Shown piece by piece: positions 8,558 through 19,385 of a DNA stretch of 64,000 nucleotides (position 1 is the stretch's first letter; every line of letters begins with the position of its first letter). The position numbers and the translations under genes were made by a program. The stretch comes from Thermoanaerobaculum sp. (lineage in GTDB: Bacteria > Acidobacteriota > Thermoanaerobaculia > Multivoradales > UBA5704). The stretch lies in NCBI GenBank assembly GCA_021154885.1, contig JAJKHS010000142.1, positions 54,793 through 118,792 of the forward strand, read 5' to 3'. The notes beneath the pieces were generated by a model that was given only the letters and a program-made list of their open reading frames with translations, made no database searches and was not told the DNA's origin.

Positions 8558-11481
8558 CGGCGGCGTCGCGCCACCCGAAGGTCCGCCGGGAGAGCCCGGA
8601 TCACGGTCTCCCCGTACACGATCCCTCCCGGCGGCGCCTTCAGCCCTCCCCCCACCCTCAGCCGCACCGCATCCCCTTCCCTCGCCAGCGAGTAATCCAG
8701 GAGCCCCCAGGGCGTGGGCAGGCGGCGGACGATGACGCCTCCACGGGAGGCTATCCATGAATCGGGGACGCCCGCGGCGAGGACCAGGGCGTGATCGGAA
8801 TCCCTTTCATAGGCCAGGAGGTCGAGGAAGGAGCGGACGAAGTCCGATCCCACCCAGGTATGGGGGAGGTCGCCCAGGAAGCCCGGGGCACGGGGGTCGC
8901 GGCGGACCACTTCGGGCCACTGGTTCCAGCCCGGCGGACGCCGGTCTTTCAGGAAAAAGTCGAGGAGCTGATGGGCGCGGTCCGTCCAGCCGAGGCGGAG
9001 GAAGGCGCCCACGGTGCGCAGCTCGTAGGGCGTGTAGTCCTTCCAATCCGTGGCGCTGCGCCGGTGCTCGAATTCCCGCCAGTAGCGCTCGAAGGTGTGC
9101 TCCAGGGCCGGGTGCGGCAGGTTCGCCAACTCGCCGCCGGGGGAGAGGGCGATGGTGGTGGAGGTGGCATCGAAGTCCGCCAGGTCGGCGGAGCCGGGGA
9201 CGTAGTCGATGCCGGCGCCGGCGATCACACGATTCAGCGAGGTGTAGAGGTCGGTCCGGAGCTCGTCGCGGCTGGCGGCCCAGCGCGTGACCTCGTCCGT
9301 CCTCCCCAGCGCGGTGGCGAGATCGACCGCGTCCTTCAAGCCCTTGAGCGCGAAGAAGTCGTCCCAGTAGGAGTGGACGGGGTGGGCCGAGTAGCCCTCG
9401 TGACTGATGGACTCCGGGAGGAGGCCGAAAAACTTGAGCTTTCCGGTCTGCCGGTACTCGTCCGTACGGCGCTGGCGGCGCAGCTCGTCGACATAGGCGA
9501 CGGCCTTCTCCACGTGCGGCCAGACCTTCTCCACCAGGGCGGTGTCCCCGGTGTAGCGCCAATATTCGGCCACCAGGAAGACGAATTCGCCGTGGCTGTC
9601 GTTCTCGGGAACGGGATCGGCGCCGCGGGCGTCCACACAGCAGGGGACCTTGCCGCTGGGAAACTGATAGGGAGCGAACCACTCGATGAGCTCGCGCACC
9701 TCGGCCGCGTGGCCGGCGCGCAGCAGGGCCGAGGAGATGAGGGCGCCGTCGCGGATCCAGGTGCGGGCATAGGAGCGGACGCCCGGCCGGAGGGCGGGAC
9801 CGTCGCGGCTGATGAGGATGTGAGCGATGGCCGTGCGGAAGGTGCGCACGAGCGGCTCCGCAGCCGGGGGCAGGTGGAGCTCGACCCGGTCGAGGCGTTC
9901 GTGCCAGTCGCGACTGGCGGCGGCGAGGGCAGCGGGGAAAGAATCGTCGACCCGCGTCTTTGGGCGGCGAGGGATCAGGACGTCCACCGTTTTCTCACCT
10001 CCAGCCGGAATGTCCAGATTCCATTCGAAGGCGCCCGAGGCGTAGCCGAAGGGATCGCTCACGCGGGACGCGCCCGGGAGCCTCCCTTGGCGCAGGTGCT
10101 CGGAGATCTCGCCGCCGTCGAAGGTGGTGGCGCCGAAGGCGGCGGGCGCAATCTCCGGAATCACCCTCCGAGCCCCATTCACGATCGCGACGCGGCCGTC
10201 CCAGGCGATCTCGCGGATGGACGAAGCTCCTCCGGGATCGTTCAGGAATTGCGTGGGCGGGTTCACCTGGAAGGGGCGAATGGCAAGATAGAGGCGGAGA
10301 CGTCTCGCTTTGCCACGGTTGCGCACGAGATAGCGCGTCCTGGAGACCAGAGCGGTGATCTCCAGGGAGAGATCGCCCCGGGTCCAGGTCACGGTGGGGA
10401 TGGGGAGATAGCCGTCCGCCAGGGTCTGGGCCGTCTCGACGTTCGCCCAGGAGATCAGCTCGCCGCCCGCGAATAGAAAGGGCTCGATCGAGAAAGCCCC
10501 CTTCCCCACCTCCAGGGCGCCGTCCTCGCCAAGGAGCCCCGGGTCAGAATCGCCGTCCGCGCCCACCACGGTCCAATACTCCTGTTCGCCGGAGAAGGAA
10601 CGGGGATAGGAGCCGCGGGGAGCGTCCTTCGCAATCCTCTCGAAGAAGGCATTGATCGACGGCGCCCAAGCGAGGGGTTTGACGTCGACGTTGCGCGGAG
10701 CGCCGGCTCCTCGCAGCCGGAGATAGCGGGATTCCGTCTCCGGGAGGTAGAGATAATCCCGGCCGCCGTTGCCGCCCTTCACCTCGCGGACGGTCGTCCA
10801 TGCCTTGCCGTCGTCCGAGATCTCGACCGCGTAAGAGGTAGGACGGTCCCAATCGATCACCAGGCCGCCGTATTCGCGGGGCTCCAGGAAATCATAGGTC
10901 GTCGAATCAGCGGAGATGGTAATGGCGGGCGTCCGGCTGTAGGGATGCTCCGGCGGCAGCTCGGTGAAGGTGAGATCGTCGATCCAGACTGTGCCCTTGC
11001 CGCCGGTGCCGGCGGTGACGGCAAATTCGATCGCCGCGACTTTCTTCATCTCGCCGCCGCCTACCGGGCCCCAGGCGAATTCGATCTGCCGCTTCTTGGT
11101 TTTCACCTCCCGCCACTCGCGGGGAAATTGGAAGCTCTTGCGATTGATCCACCAGACGTTCTCGCCCGTGGGATCGATCAGCTTGAATTCCAGGTTGTTC
11201 ACCGGCGCCTCGGCTCTGATGCGGAAAGAGATCTCCCAGTTGGCCGGCAGGTCGAGGTCGAACGCCTTGTGGGCCACGGCGTAGCCCGCGCCGCCGTGGA
11301 AATCGAAATCGAGACGCAGAGCGCCCTGGTCCCAGGACAGGTCGAGGCGGACGCCGTCCGAAGGCGCCGCCGTCCAGCCGGCGATCGTTTCGAAATCGTC
11401 CAGGGTCCGCGTCTGGGCGGCGAGCGGCGCGGCGATGAGAAGAACCAGCACGAGGAGCGCCCAGACGGCCGCCTGCCTCAC
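8344..11481 (-). CDS. Secreted (alpha/alpha)6-type glycosidase with N-terminal CBM/discoidin-like domains
   Basis: Signal peptide; TLDDFETIAGW carbohydrate-binding region; RTWIRDGALISSALLRAG...WDDFFALKGLKDAV; 3' end overlaps the convergent DUF4157 gene. Confidence 0.75.
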   Translation of the reverse strand: MRQAAVWALLVLVLLIAAPLAAQTRTLDDFETIAGWTAAPSDGVRLDLSWDQGALRLDFDFHGGAGYAVAHKAFDLDLPANWEISFRIRAEAPVNNLEFKLIDPTGENVWWINRKSFQFPREWREVKTKKRQIEFAWGPVGGGEMKKVAAIEFAVTAGTGGKGTVWIDDLTFTELPPEHPYSRTPAITISADSTTYDFLEPREYGGLVIDWDRPTSYAVEISDDGKAWTTVREVKGGNGGRDYLYLPETESRYLRLRGAGAPRNVDVKPLAWAPSINAFFERIAKDAPRGSYPRSFSGEQEYWTVVGADGDSDPGLLGEDGALEVGKGAFSIEPFLFAGGELISWANVETAQTLADGYLPIPTVTWTRGDLSLEITALVSRTRYLVRNRGKARRLRLYLAIRPFQVNPPTQFLNDPGGASSIREIAWDGRVAIVNGARRVIPEIAPAAFGATTFDGGEISEHLRQGRLPGASRVSDPFGYASGAFEWNLDIPAGGEKTVDVLIPRRPKTRVDDSFPAALAAASRDWHERLDRVELHLPPAAEPLVRTFRTAIAHILISRDGPALRPGVRSYARTWIRDGALISSALLRAGHAAEVRELIEWFAPYQFPSGKVPCCVDARGADPVPENDSHGEFVFLVAEYWRYTGDTALVEKVWPHVEKAVAYVDELRRQRRTDEYRQTGKLKFFGLLPESISHEGYSAHPVHSYWDDFFALKGLKDAVDLATALGRTDEVTRWAASRDELRTDLYTSLNRVIAGAGIDYVPGSADLADFDATSTTIALSPGGELANLPHPALEHTFERYWREFEHRRSATDWKDYTPYELRTVGAFLRLGWTDRAHQLLDFFLKDRRPPGWNQWPEVVRRDPRAPGFLGDLPHTWVGSDFVRSFLDLLAYERDSDHALVLAAGVPDSWIASRGGVIVRRLPTPWGLLDYSLAREGDAVRLRVGGGLKAPPGGIVYGETVIRALPADLRVARRRRQPSSHRTTKASRSVMSSVTTIGFRCANRVACRPKASARRRLLGAARTGAWTGGGRRRGARWAGLRTYPGS

Positions 11482-12299
11482 TCCTTCAATCCTCCCATCA
11501 GCAGACCCTGCACGTAATGGCGCTGGAGGAGGAGGAAGAGCAGCAGCACCGGCATGACGGTGAGGACGGAGCCGGCCATCATCAGCTCGGTGTCCTGCAC
11601 GTGCTCGCCGAAAAGGTTGGCAAGGGCCACGGGCAGGGTGTACTTCGAGTCGTCGGTGAGCACGACCAGGGGCCAGAAGAAATCGTTCCAGGTCCCCAGA
11701 AACGTGAAGATCGCGAGCGTGACCAGGATGGGACGGCAGAGCGGCATGATGATCTCCGCGAAGATGCGGACCTCGCTGGCGCCGTCGATGCGGGCGGCGT
11801 CCAGCAGCTCGTCAGGGATCGAGAGCGCGTACTGGCGGACGAGGAAGATGCCGAAGATGGTCGCCATGCCGGGGAGGATCACCCCCCAGTAGCTGCTGAT
11901 GAGCCCCAACTGCCGCATGAGCAGGAAGAGCGGGAGGATCGCCACCTGCGACGGGAGCACCAGGGCGCCGAGCAGGAAGCCGAAGATCCGACTCCGGCCG
12001 GGAAAGCGGAGCTTGGCGAAGGCGTAGCCTGCCATCGCGTTCAACAGCACCGAGAGGACGGTGACCGAGACGGCCAGCAGCGCACTGTTGAAAAACACCC
12101 GTCCAATGTTGAGGTGGACGAACAGCTCGCGGTAGTGCTCGAAGGTGACGTGGCTCGGGAAGAAGGGAGGCGGCACGGAGCTCGCCTCCCCCGCCGGCAT
12201 CAGCGAGGCCATGACCATCCACACCAGGGGCAGGAGCGTGAGAACCGCCCCGGCGACCAGGGCCGCATGGAGACCCAGGCTGACGAGCGCCTTCCTCAT
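11478..12299 (-). CDS. Carbohydrate ABC transporter permease (MalG-type)
   Basis: Membrane segments and EIIMPLCRPILVTLAIFTFLGTWNDFFWPLV motif; start set at MRKALVSL. Confidence 0.9.
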   Translation of the reverse strand: MRKALVSLGLHAALVAGAVLTLLPLVWMVMASLMPAGEASSVPPPFFPSHVTFEHYRELFVHLNIGRVFFNSALLAVSVTVLSVLLNAMAGYAFAKLRFPGRSRIFGFLLGALVLPSQVAILPLFLLMRQLGLISSYWGVILPGMATIFGIFLVRQYALSIPDELLDAARIDGASEVRIFAEIIMPLCRPILVTLAIFTFLGTWNDFFWPLVVLTDDSKYTLPVALANLFGEHVQDTELMMAGSVLTVMPVLLLFLLLQRHYVQGLLMGGLKE

Positions 12300-13177
12300 G
12301 CTTCTCCCCTTCTCGCCAGGCGGACCTGCAGGGTGGTGGCGGCCAGGATGACGAGGAAGAGGACGAAGGCGACGGCCGCGGCATAGCCCATGTGCCAGAA
12401 GCGGAAACCCTCCTTGTACATGAGGAGGGCGACGCTCAGGGTGCTGTTCAGGGGCTCCCCTTGGCGGGTGAGGACGAAGGGCTCGGCGAAAAGCTGGAAG
12501 TAGCCGATGCAGGTCATCACCGCCACGAAGAGAAAGGTGGGAGCGAGCATCGGCAGGGTCACGTGGCGGAGCTGGCGCCACCAGCCGGCCCCCTCCAGGC
12601 GGGCCGCTTCGTAAAGGGATTCGGGAATGCTTTGCAGGCCCGCCGCGAGGATGATCATGTTGGCGCCGAAGTTTTTCCAGATCGACAGCAGGATGATGGC
12701 GGGCATGGCCCAGCGGGTATCCCCCAGCCAGTCGATGGGAGCGATCCCGATCCAGCCCAGGGCATGGTTCAGCAGCCCGAAATTCGGATGATAGAGGTAG
12801 CGCCAGACGGTCGCGATGGCCACCAGGGTGGTCACCGCCGGCGCGAAGAAGGCGGTGCGAAAAAGCCCCGGAAAACGGGTGAGACGAGATTGGATCATCA
12901 ACGCCGCCGCCAGCGAGACCACGACGGTCAGCGGACCGCCCACCAGCACGAAGTAGAACGTGTTGCGCATCGCCTTCCAGAAGAGCGAGTCCCGCAGCAG
13001 GTGGAGGTAGTTGTCGAAGCCCACGAGGCGGAGGTTGTGCCAGTCAGCGACGGCGTAGAGGTCGAAGTCGGTGAGGCTCAAGAGCAGCGCGGCGGCGATC
13101 GGGAGGAGGAAGAACAGGAAGATGATGGCGAGCCCCGGGCCCACGAACAGCCAGGCGGCGCGGACCTCGCTCGACAT
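12296..13177 (-). CDS. Sugar ABC transporter permease (MalF-type)
   Basis: Binding-protein-dependent permease EAARLEGAGWWRQLRHVTLPML motif; start could also be 13195. Confidence 0.9.
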   Translation of the reverse strand: MSSEVRAAWLFVGPGLAIIFLFFLLPIAAALLLSLTDFDLYAVADWHNLRLVGFDNYLHLLRDSLFWKAMRNTFYFVLVGGPLTVVVSLAAALMIQSRLTRFPGLFRTAFFAPAVTTLVAIATVWRYLYHPNFGLLNHALGWIGIAPIDWLGDTRWAMPAIILLSIWKNFGANMIILAAGLQSIPESLYEAARLEGAGWWRQLRHVTLPMLAPTFLFVAVMTCIGYFQLFAEPFVLTRQGEPLNSTLSVALLMYKEGFRFWHMGYAAAVAFVLFLVILAATTLQVRLARRGEA

Positions 13178-13184
13178 TTTTACT

Positions 13185-14492
13185 TCACCGGCCACTCGCG
13201 CGCCTCCTCGCCAGCACCTTGCGGCGCTTCTCCAGAATCCGATCCACCCGCGTGTCGAGATCGGTCAGTGCGGCGTCGACGGTCGACCGGCCGCGGATGG
13301 CGGGCTCCAGGCTCTGCCAGATCTGAATGCTGATCTCCTCCCACTCCGGCACCTTGGGAGCCGGCACCACCCGTTCGAGCTGCGCGCGGAAGGCGGCGGT
13401 CTGGGGATCGCCGGCCAGGGAGGGAGAGCCCCAGGCGCTCGCGCGCGGGGGCAGATCGCCGGTGAGCTTGTGGAATTGGACCTGGACCGCGGGCTCGGAG
13501 AGGAATTCGACGAGCTTCCAGGCCTCGGCCGGATGGCGGGAGCCGCGGAACAGGGCCAGGCTGGCGCCGCCGGCGACGGAGACTCCGGGCCAATCACGAG
13601 AATTATCCGGAGCCGGCATGGGGGCCGTATTCCATTTGTCCTTCATCTCGGGCGGCAGCCGGCGGCGGAACTCGCCGACGTTCCACGGGCCGGTGATGAA
13701 AAAGGCGAAGTCGCCGGCGGCGAACTGCTGGTAGACGCTGTTGATCTGGCTGTTGGACCAGGCCGGAGCGAGGCCGCTGCGGAAAAGGCCGACGTAGAAG
13801 CCGGCGGCCTCGCGAAAAGCGGGCGAGCGGAAATCGCCGTAGCGATCACCGTCGCGCAACAGGCCGGCGCCGAGCTCGCGTCCGAGAATCAGCGGCTGCT
13901 CGTGTTCGTCGACGGGCAGGAGGATGGCGAAGCGCCCCGGCCCGGCCCGGGCCTTGACGCGCCGCATGGCCTCCATCCACTGGCGCCAGGTGCGGGGCGG
14001 CTCCGGAAAGCCGGCCGCCGCCAGCAGGTCGGTACGGTAGAAGAGGAGGCGGGTGTCCACGTACCAGGGGACACCGTAGACGGAGCCGTCCACGACGTTG
14101 GTGTCCCAGATGCCGGCGAAGTAATCCGCCTGGGCGACGACGCCGGAGCGCTGCACCAGCTTGTCCAGAGGCGCGATGGCTTTCAGGTTGGCGAGCTCGG
14201 GGATCCAGGTGTTGCCCACCTGCGCGAGGTCCGGAGTGACGCCGCCCACGCAGGCGGTGAGCAGCTTTTCGTGAGCGTTGAGGATGGGGATCTGCTGCAC
14301 CGCGACGCGGATTCCCGGATTGCGGCGCTCGAACTCGGGGATCAGGTCCTTCACCACCTCGCCTTCGCGGCCCAGGGCCCAGAAGCGGAGGGTGACGACG
14401 CCGTCCGTCTGCCCGCTCCGCGGCGCACAGGCCCCGAGGGAGATCATGGAGACCATCAGGACGAGTCCCATGAGGCGGGTACGTCCGCTCAA
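13185..14492 (-). CDS. Extracellular sugar-binding lipoprotein of ABC transporter
   Basis: Lipobox LGACAP; VTLRFWALGREGEVVKDLIPEFERRNPGI. Confidence 0.9.
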   Translation of the reverse strand: MSGRTRLMGLVLMVSMISLGACAPRSGQTDGVVTLRFWALGREGEVVKDLIPEFERRNPGIRVAVQQIPILNAHEKLLTACVGGVTPDLAQVGNTWIPELANLKAIAPLDKLVQRSGVVAQADYFAGIWDTNVVDGSVYGVPWYVDTRLLFYRTDLLAAAGFPEPPRTWRQWMEAMRRVKARAGPGRFAILLPVDEHEQPLILGRELGAGLLRDGDRYGDFRSPAFREAAGFYVGLFRSGLAPAWSNSQINSVYQQFAAGDFAFFITGPWNVGEFRRRLPPEMKDKWNTAPMPAPDNSRDWPGVSVAGGASLALFRGSRHPAEAWKLVEFLSEPAVQVQFHKLTGDLPPRASAWGSPSLAGDPQTAAFRAQLERVVPAPKVPEWEEISIQIWQSLEPAIRGRSTVDAALTDLDTRVDRILEKRRKVLARRRASGR

Positions 14493-15946
14493 GGCGCGGG
14501 CGCCTCCGCGAGCCAGCCGCCCGTGAAGCCGGCGCGCTTCAGGCCGCGGACGACGTGAGGGTTTTTCCGCATCGTCTTCCAGACCAGCTCGCTGCGATAG
14601 TTTTCGATCATGGCGACGATCGGTCCCTGATCGATCCCGAGGTAGTCGACGTCGAACCAGCCTTCAGCCGGATCGACGTGCCCGCTCGTCACCCCCTGGC
14701 TCGTGCGCAGCGTCGGATTGAAGGCGTCGAGGAAACCATAGCTCGTATAGAGCCGGCCGCCGTAGCGGCGGCTCATCTCGCGGATGGCCGCGAGCGAAAG
14801 CTCCGGCGTGAAGACGATCGACGAGGCGGCGGCGGTCGGCGTGATCGTGCCGTCGTCGCGGACGTCGCCCGCGGTCGCGCCGCGCGCGGCGTAGCCGTGG
14901 AACGTGCGCCGGCGGCCGTCGATGGTAATCGTCGCGTCCATGGGGCCGTCGCAGGCGGAGAGGCCCCAGATGCGGTCGCCGTAGTCGCGGTAATGGTCCG
15001 GGTTGTCGACGGCGTAGGCGTGCTGCGCGAGGGTGGCGCGGCGGGAATTCTCAAAATAATCGATTCCATGCGCGCGCATCACCTCGTCCCGGATGCCGCG
15101 GAAGTCGATCCAGACGTGCGAGTACTGGTGGCCGAAGAGCGGCGCGAACAGGATGTGCTCCTGGCCGTAGAACGCCCCCCAGCGATCGGTTTTCGTGTAG
15201 TCGCCCCAGGCGCTGGCGTCGACCGGATGCGTCGGCGAGCCGAGGGCGAGGACGAGGACGATCATCGCCTCGTTGTAGCCGCGCCAGTCGTAGGTGTGGA
15301 AGCCCTCCTCGGGCGTCCAGCCCATGCTGATCGCCGGCTTCCTGACCTGCTCCCAGGACCAGTCGACGCGCTCGTACAGCTCCTCGGCCGTGGAGCGGAT
15401 CGCCGCCTCGGTCACGTCGTCGCGGTCGAAGTAGGACTGCGCGAAGAGGGCGCCGGCCATGAGCAGGGAGGTGTCGATCGTCGACAGCTCGACCGTCTTG
15501 AATCGCTCGCCGGTCCGCATGTCCAGGAAGTGGTAGAAGAACCCTTTGTACCCCGAGACGCCGCGTGGCTCGGGGCCCTGCTTCATCGCCAGCAGCGAGC
15601 GCAGCGTGGCGAGCGTCCGCTCCGCGGCTTGCGCGCGCGGCACGAACCCGCGCTCGGCGCCGATGCCGTAGGCGGTGAGGCCGAAGCCGACGGCGGCGAT
15701 GCTGGAGAAGGAAGGCGTCGGCGCGCGGTCGGGGACCAGCAACGTGTGCGGATCGGGGAGGTCCCAGAACCAACGGAACGTCCGCTGCTCGAGATCGGCG
15801 ACGAGCGGATCGTTGCGATCGGCGGTCGCCGGCGTGACGGCTTCGGCGGCTGGCGCTGCGGCTGGACGCGGGGCCAGGGCCGGCGGCGCGCCGCAGCCCG
15901 CGAGGAGCAGGGCGGCCAGGAGGAGGCCGGCGGCCGTCCTTTTCAA
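14489..15946 (-). CDS. Glucoamylase-family (PF10091-like) lipoprotein
   Basis: LLLAGCGA lipobox; TFRWFWD, SSIAAVGFGLTAYGIGAERG, YGFLDAFNP; TTG start inferred. Confidence 0.8.
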   Translation of the reverse strand: MKRTAAGLLLAALLLAGCGAPPALAPRPAAAPAAEAVTPATADRNDPLVADLEQRTFRWFWDLPDPHTLLVPDRAPTPSFSSIAAVGFGLTAYGIGAERGFVPRAQAAERTLATLRSLLAMKQGPEPRGVSGYKGFFYHFLDMRTGERFKTVELSTIDTSLLMAGALFAQSYFDRDDVTEAAIRSTAEELYERVDWSWEQVRKPAISMGWTPEEGFHTYDWRGYNEAMIVLVLALGSPTHPVDASAWGDYTKTDRWGAFYGQEHILFAPLFGHQYSHVWIDFRGIRDEVMRAHGIDYFENSRRATLAQHAYAVDNPDHYRDYGDRIWGLSACDGPMDATITIDGRRRTFHGYAARGATAGDVRDDGTITPTAAASSIVFTPELSLAAIREMSRRYGGRLYTSYGFLDAFNPTLRTSQGVTSGHVDPAEGWFDVDYLGIDQGPIVAMIENYRSELVWKTMRKNPHVVRGLKRAGFTGGWLAEAPAP

Positions 15947-15986
15947 CGCGCCTTGGGTTCTCGACGCCGGAGATGCGAGCCGACCG

Positions 15987-16250
15987 GACCGGCATCGCCG
16001 TTTCGGAGACGACCCGCCGTCTCCGTGGCCTCCGAAACGATTTCGTATCGGGTCTGGGTCGTCTCTACGGAACGTCGGAGACGCGGCCAGCGACAGAGGT
16101 TCCGGAGAGGTTGGGAGATTCCGCTTCACCCCCGGAATCACCATCCTTTGCCATCGCGAGACCGGTCCGTAGAGACGACCCAGACCCGATACGAGACCCT
16201 CAAGGGGGCCACGGGGACGGCGGGTCGTCTCCGGTGCGGCGATGTCGGTC
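15987..16250. repeat. 264-bp inverted-repeat (MITE-like) element
   Basis: 85-bp arms 15987-16071 and 16166-16250, ~83% identical in inverted orientation; last 28 nt of the inner ends identical. Confidence 0.85.
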
Positions 16251-16327
16251 CGATCCTCCCCCCATCTCCAGCGTCGCGACCCCAGAGAGGAGATGCGTGT
16301 AGTTGCATGGCATCTCATCCCGGGTAG

Positions 16328-16341
16328 TGTAAGCGTTTACA
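16328..16341. promoter_or_regulatory. LacI/GalR-family operator
   Basis: Perfect 14-bp palindrome TGTAAGCGTTTACA with central CG, upstream of the minus-strand glucoamylase/ABC/GH operon. Confidence 0.75.
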
Positions 16342-16357
16342 GCGGCGAACCGAAAGC

Positions 16358-17548
<1,191 letters not shown>

Positions 17549-17551
17549 AGC

Positions 17552-18175
17552 CTACGCGTCAATCTCATACGCCACCTTCAACCACCGCCGCACCTCCTCG
17601 TCGATCTCCGCCACGCTGGAGATGGGGATCCGGTGGGTGATGCGGTCCTTCTTGGCGAAGCCGCCGGTGTCGAGGAGCCGGCCGGTCGCGGGGGTGTTCT
17701 TCAAGGCGAAGCCGAAGTCGACGCGCGTCCTCGTCGTGGGCTTGATCTGGGTGAAGACGTGGTGACGGTAGAGCGGCACGATGGTCTGGCAGGGACAGGC
17801 CTTGACGTCCGGGCCGATCGAGAGGCCGAGGTCGAGGAGGGCGTCGTAGATCGGCCGCAGGGCCGCCTTGGGACCGGAGAACATGGCGTCCACGTATTCC
17901 AGTGCGGCCTTCAAATAGGTCTCGGGGTCGCCGGCCTCCTCGCCCTTGCCTAGGGAGCGCTCGGCGATCCACCAGGCGGAGTTGGTGCCCATCTTGTGCT
18001 CGGCCTTGAGCCAGTCCCGGCGCTCCTTCTCCGCGGGCGGTCCCTCCTCCTGGACGAGCCGGATCCACTCCTCCAGCGAGCGACCGGTCTTCTCGGGAAG
18101 CGCTTGGACCCAGGCCTGGGTCGTCAGCACGCCGGGGTGGACGCTGTACGGGTTGAGGCCAGTGGATCGGGGCAT
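17552..18175 (-). CDS. DUF4287 / DUF5655 domain protein
   Basis: N-term LPEKTGRSLEEWIRLVQEEGP and KMGTNSAWWIAER are DUF4287-like; C-terminal DUF5655-like. Confidence 0.7.
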   Translation of the reverse strand: MPRSTGLNPYSVHPGVLTTQAWVQALPEKTGRSLEEWIRLVQEEGPPAEKERRDWLKAEHKMGTNSAWWIAERSLGKGEEAGDPETYLKAALEYVDAMFSGPKAALRPIYDALLDLGLSIGPDVKACPCQTIVPLYRHHVFTQIKPTTRTRVDFGFALKNTPATGRLLDTGGFAKKDRITHRIPISSVAEIDEEVRRWLKVAYEIDA

Positions 18176-18233
18176 GGAATCCAGTATAGCCGGTCTCCGG
18201 CCGGAGCTTGAAGCGCCTCCGAGGCGCTCAACG

Positions 18234-18450
18234 GCCGCAAAAACACACCCTCAGGCCGCAAACTACCTCCTGTGTGCCGCAGAATTACAGATGTACGCCG
18301 CATATACCTAGCTATTGATCGCAAAATAGAGATTCTTTGTCTCCAAACTGGAGATCCCGAAGGAGAACGCGCGATCTGCGCCTCTTGCTGTTTCCCGGTA
18401 AGCCGCAAATCTCTGGACGAGATTAGCGGCAATTATACATTTAGCTGCAA
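18234..18450. repeat. 21-bp-phased GCCGCAA motif array
   Basis: Motif at 18234, 18255, 18276, 18297, 18318 (degenerate), 18402 and 18444; all offsets are multiples of 21. Confidence 0.7.
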
Positions 18451-18680
18451 CTAGTTTCCAAATCGGAGCGAAATTGAAGGAGAGGTCCACCTCCGTCGAG
18501 CTCCGAAGTAAACTTTTCGACTGATCTTGCGGCTCACGAACTGAAATTCACCGCTCGCAGATACAGGCAGCAGCCTCGCCTGCTTCGAGTCGCGACGAAT
18601 GGATTCCGCTTTGCAGCCAAAAGGCCAATTCTTGCGGCAGCCCGTCCGGGACAGCCCTTGGCCCCTCCGAACGGCTTCCT

Positions 18681-18989
18681 TCATCCCGCCAGCCTGAGGC
18701 GCTGGATTCGCTTCAACTGGTCCGCCTCGGCGATACCAGCCTGGTAAAGATCCCAGCGGAGTTGCAGATTCATCCAGAACTCCGCGGACATGCCGAGAAA
18801 CTTCGCAAGCCGGAGTGCGGTGCTGGGCGTCATCCCGCGCTTCTTGTTGACCAGTTCGTTGATCCGTTGGTAGGGAACCTGAATTCCCTCCGCGAGATCC
18901 CGCTGCGAAAGAGCCATCGGCTTCAGGAACTCCTCGAGCAGCATCTCGCCGGGATGAGTGGGCTCACGGTGGGTCGGTACGCGAATCAT
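18681..18989 (-). CDS. higA: HigA-family antitoxin (XRE)
   Basis: PTHPGEMLLEEFLKPMALSQRDLAEGIQVPYQRINELVNKKRGMT. Confidence 0.93.
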   Translation of the reverse strand: MIRVPTHREPTHPGEMLLEEFLKPMALSQRDLAEGIQVPYQRINELVNKKRGMTPSTALRLAKFLGMSAEFWMNLQLRWDLYQAGIAEADQLKRIQRLRLAG

Positions 18990-19004
18990 AAACGCCTCGC
19001 CTTG

Positions 19005-19298
19005 CTAATGATAATCGACGATTTCAACTTCGTCAGGTCCTGAATCCGTCCATACGAAACAAACGCGGTACTGCTCGTTAATACGAATGCTCAACTGCCC
19101 CACCCGATCACCTGACAAGCGCTCCAGACGATTCCCGGGCGGAATCCGCAGCTCGGCCAAGCTCTGAACCGAATCAAGCTGGTCCAGTTTGCGGCTTGCA
19201 ACAGCCCAAAGATTGGGAGGGCAGGCGCGTCGCGCCTCCTTGGTATTCTGTCCGTTGAAGATCTCCTCGGTTCCGCGGTCTTTGAACGACCGGATCAT
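19005..19298 (-). CDS. higB: HigB-family toxin (RelE/ParE superfamily)
   Basis: MIRSFKDRGTEEIFNG...IRINEQYRVCFVWTDSGPDEVEIVDYH. Confidence 0.93.
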   Translation of the reverse strand: MIRSFKDRGTEEIFNGQNTKEARRACPPNLWAVASRKLDQLDSVQSLAELRIPPGNRLERLSGDRVGQLSIRINEQYRVCFVWTDSGPDEVEIVDYH

Positions 19299-19385
19299 TA
19301 GGACATGATAGCACGGCTACCATGCTATTCGGCACATAGGCAGCTCGCCTCCCTGCTGGCGGTCTGGCTCAGTCGCGCGCTTCCC

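Noticed and set aside
18124-18684. Small minus ORFs 18124-18432 and 18451-18684
   Set aside because: No start context or domain; open only because the phased 21-bp motif keeps frame.
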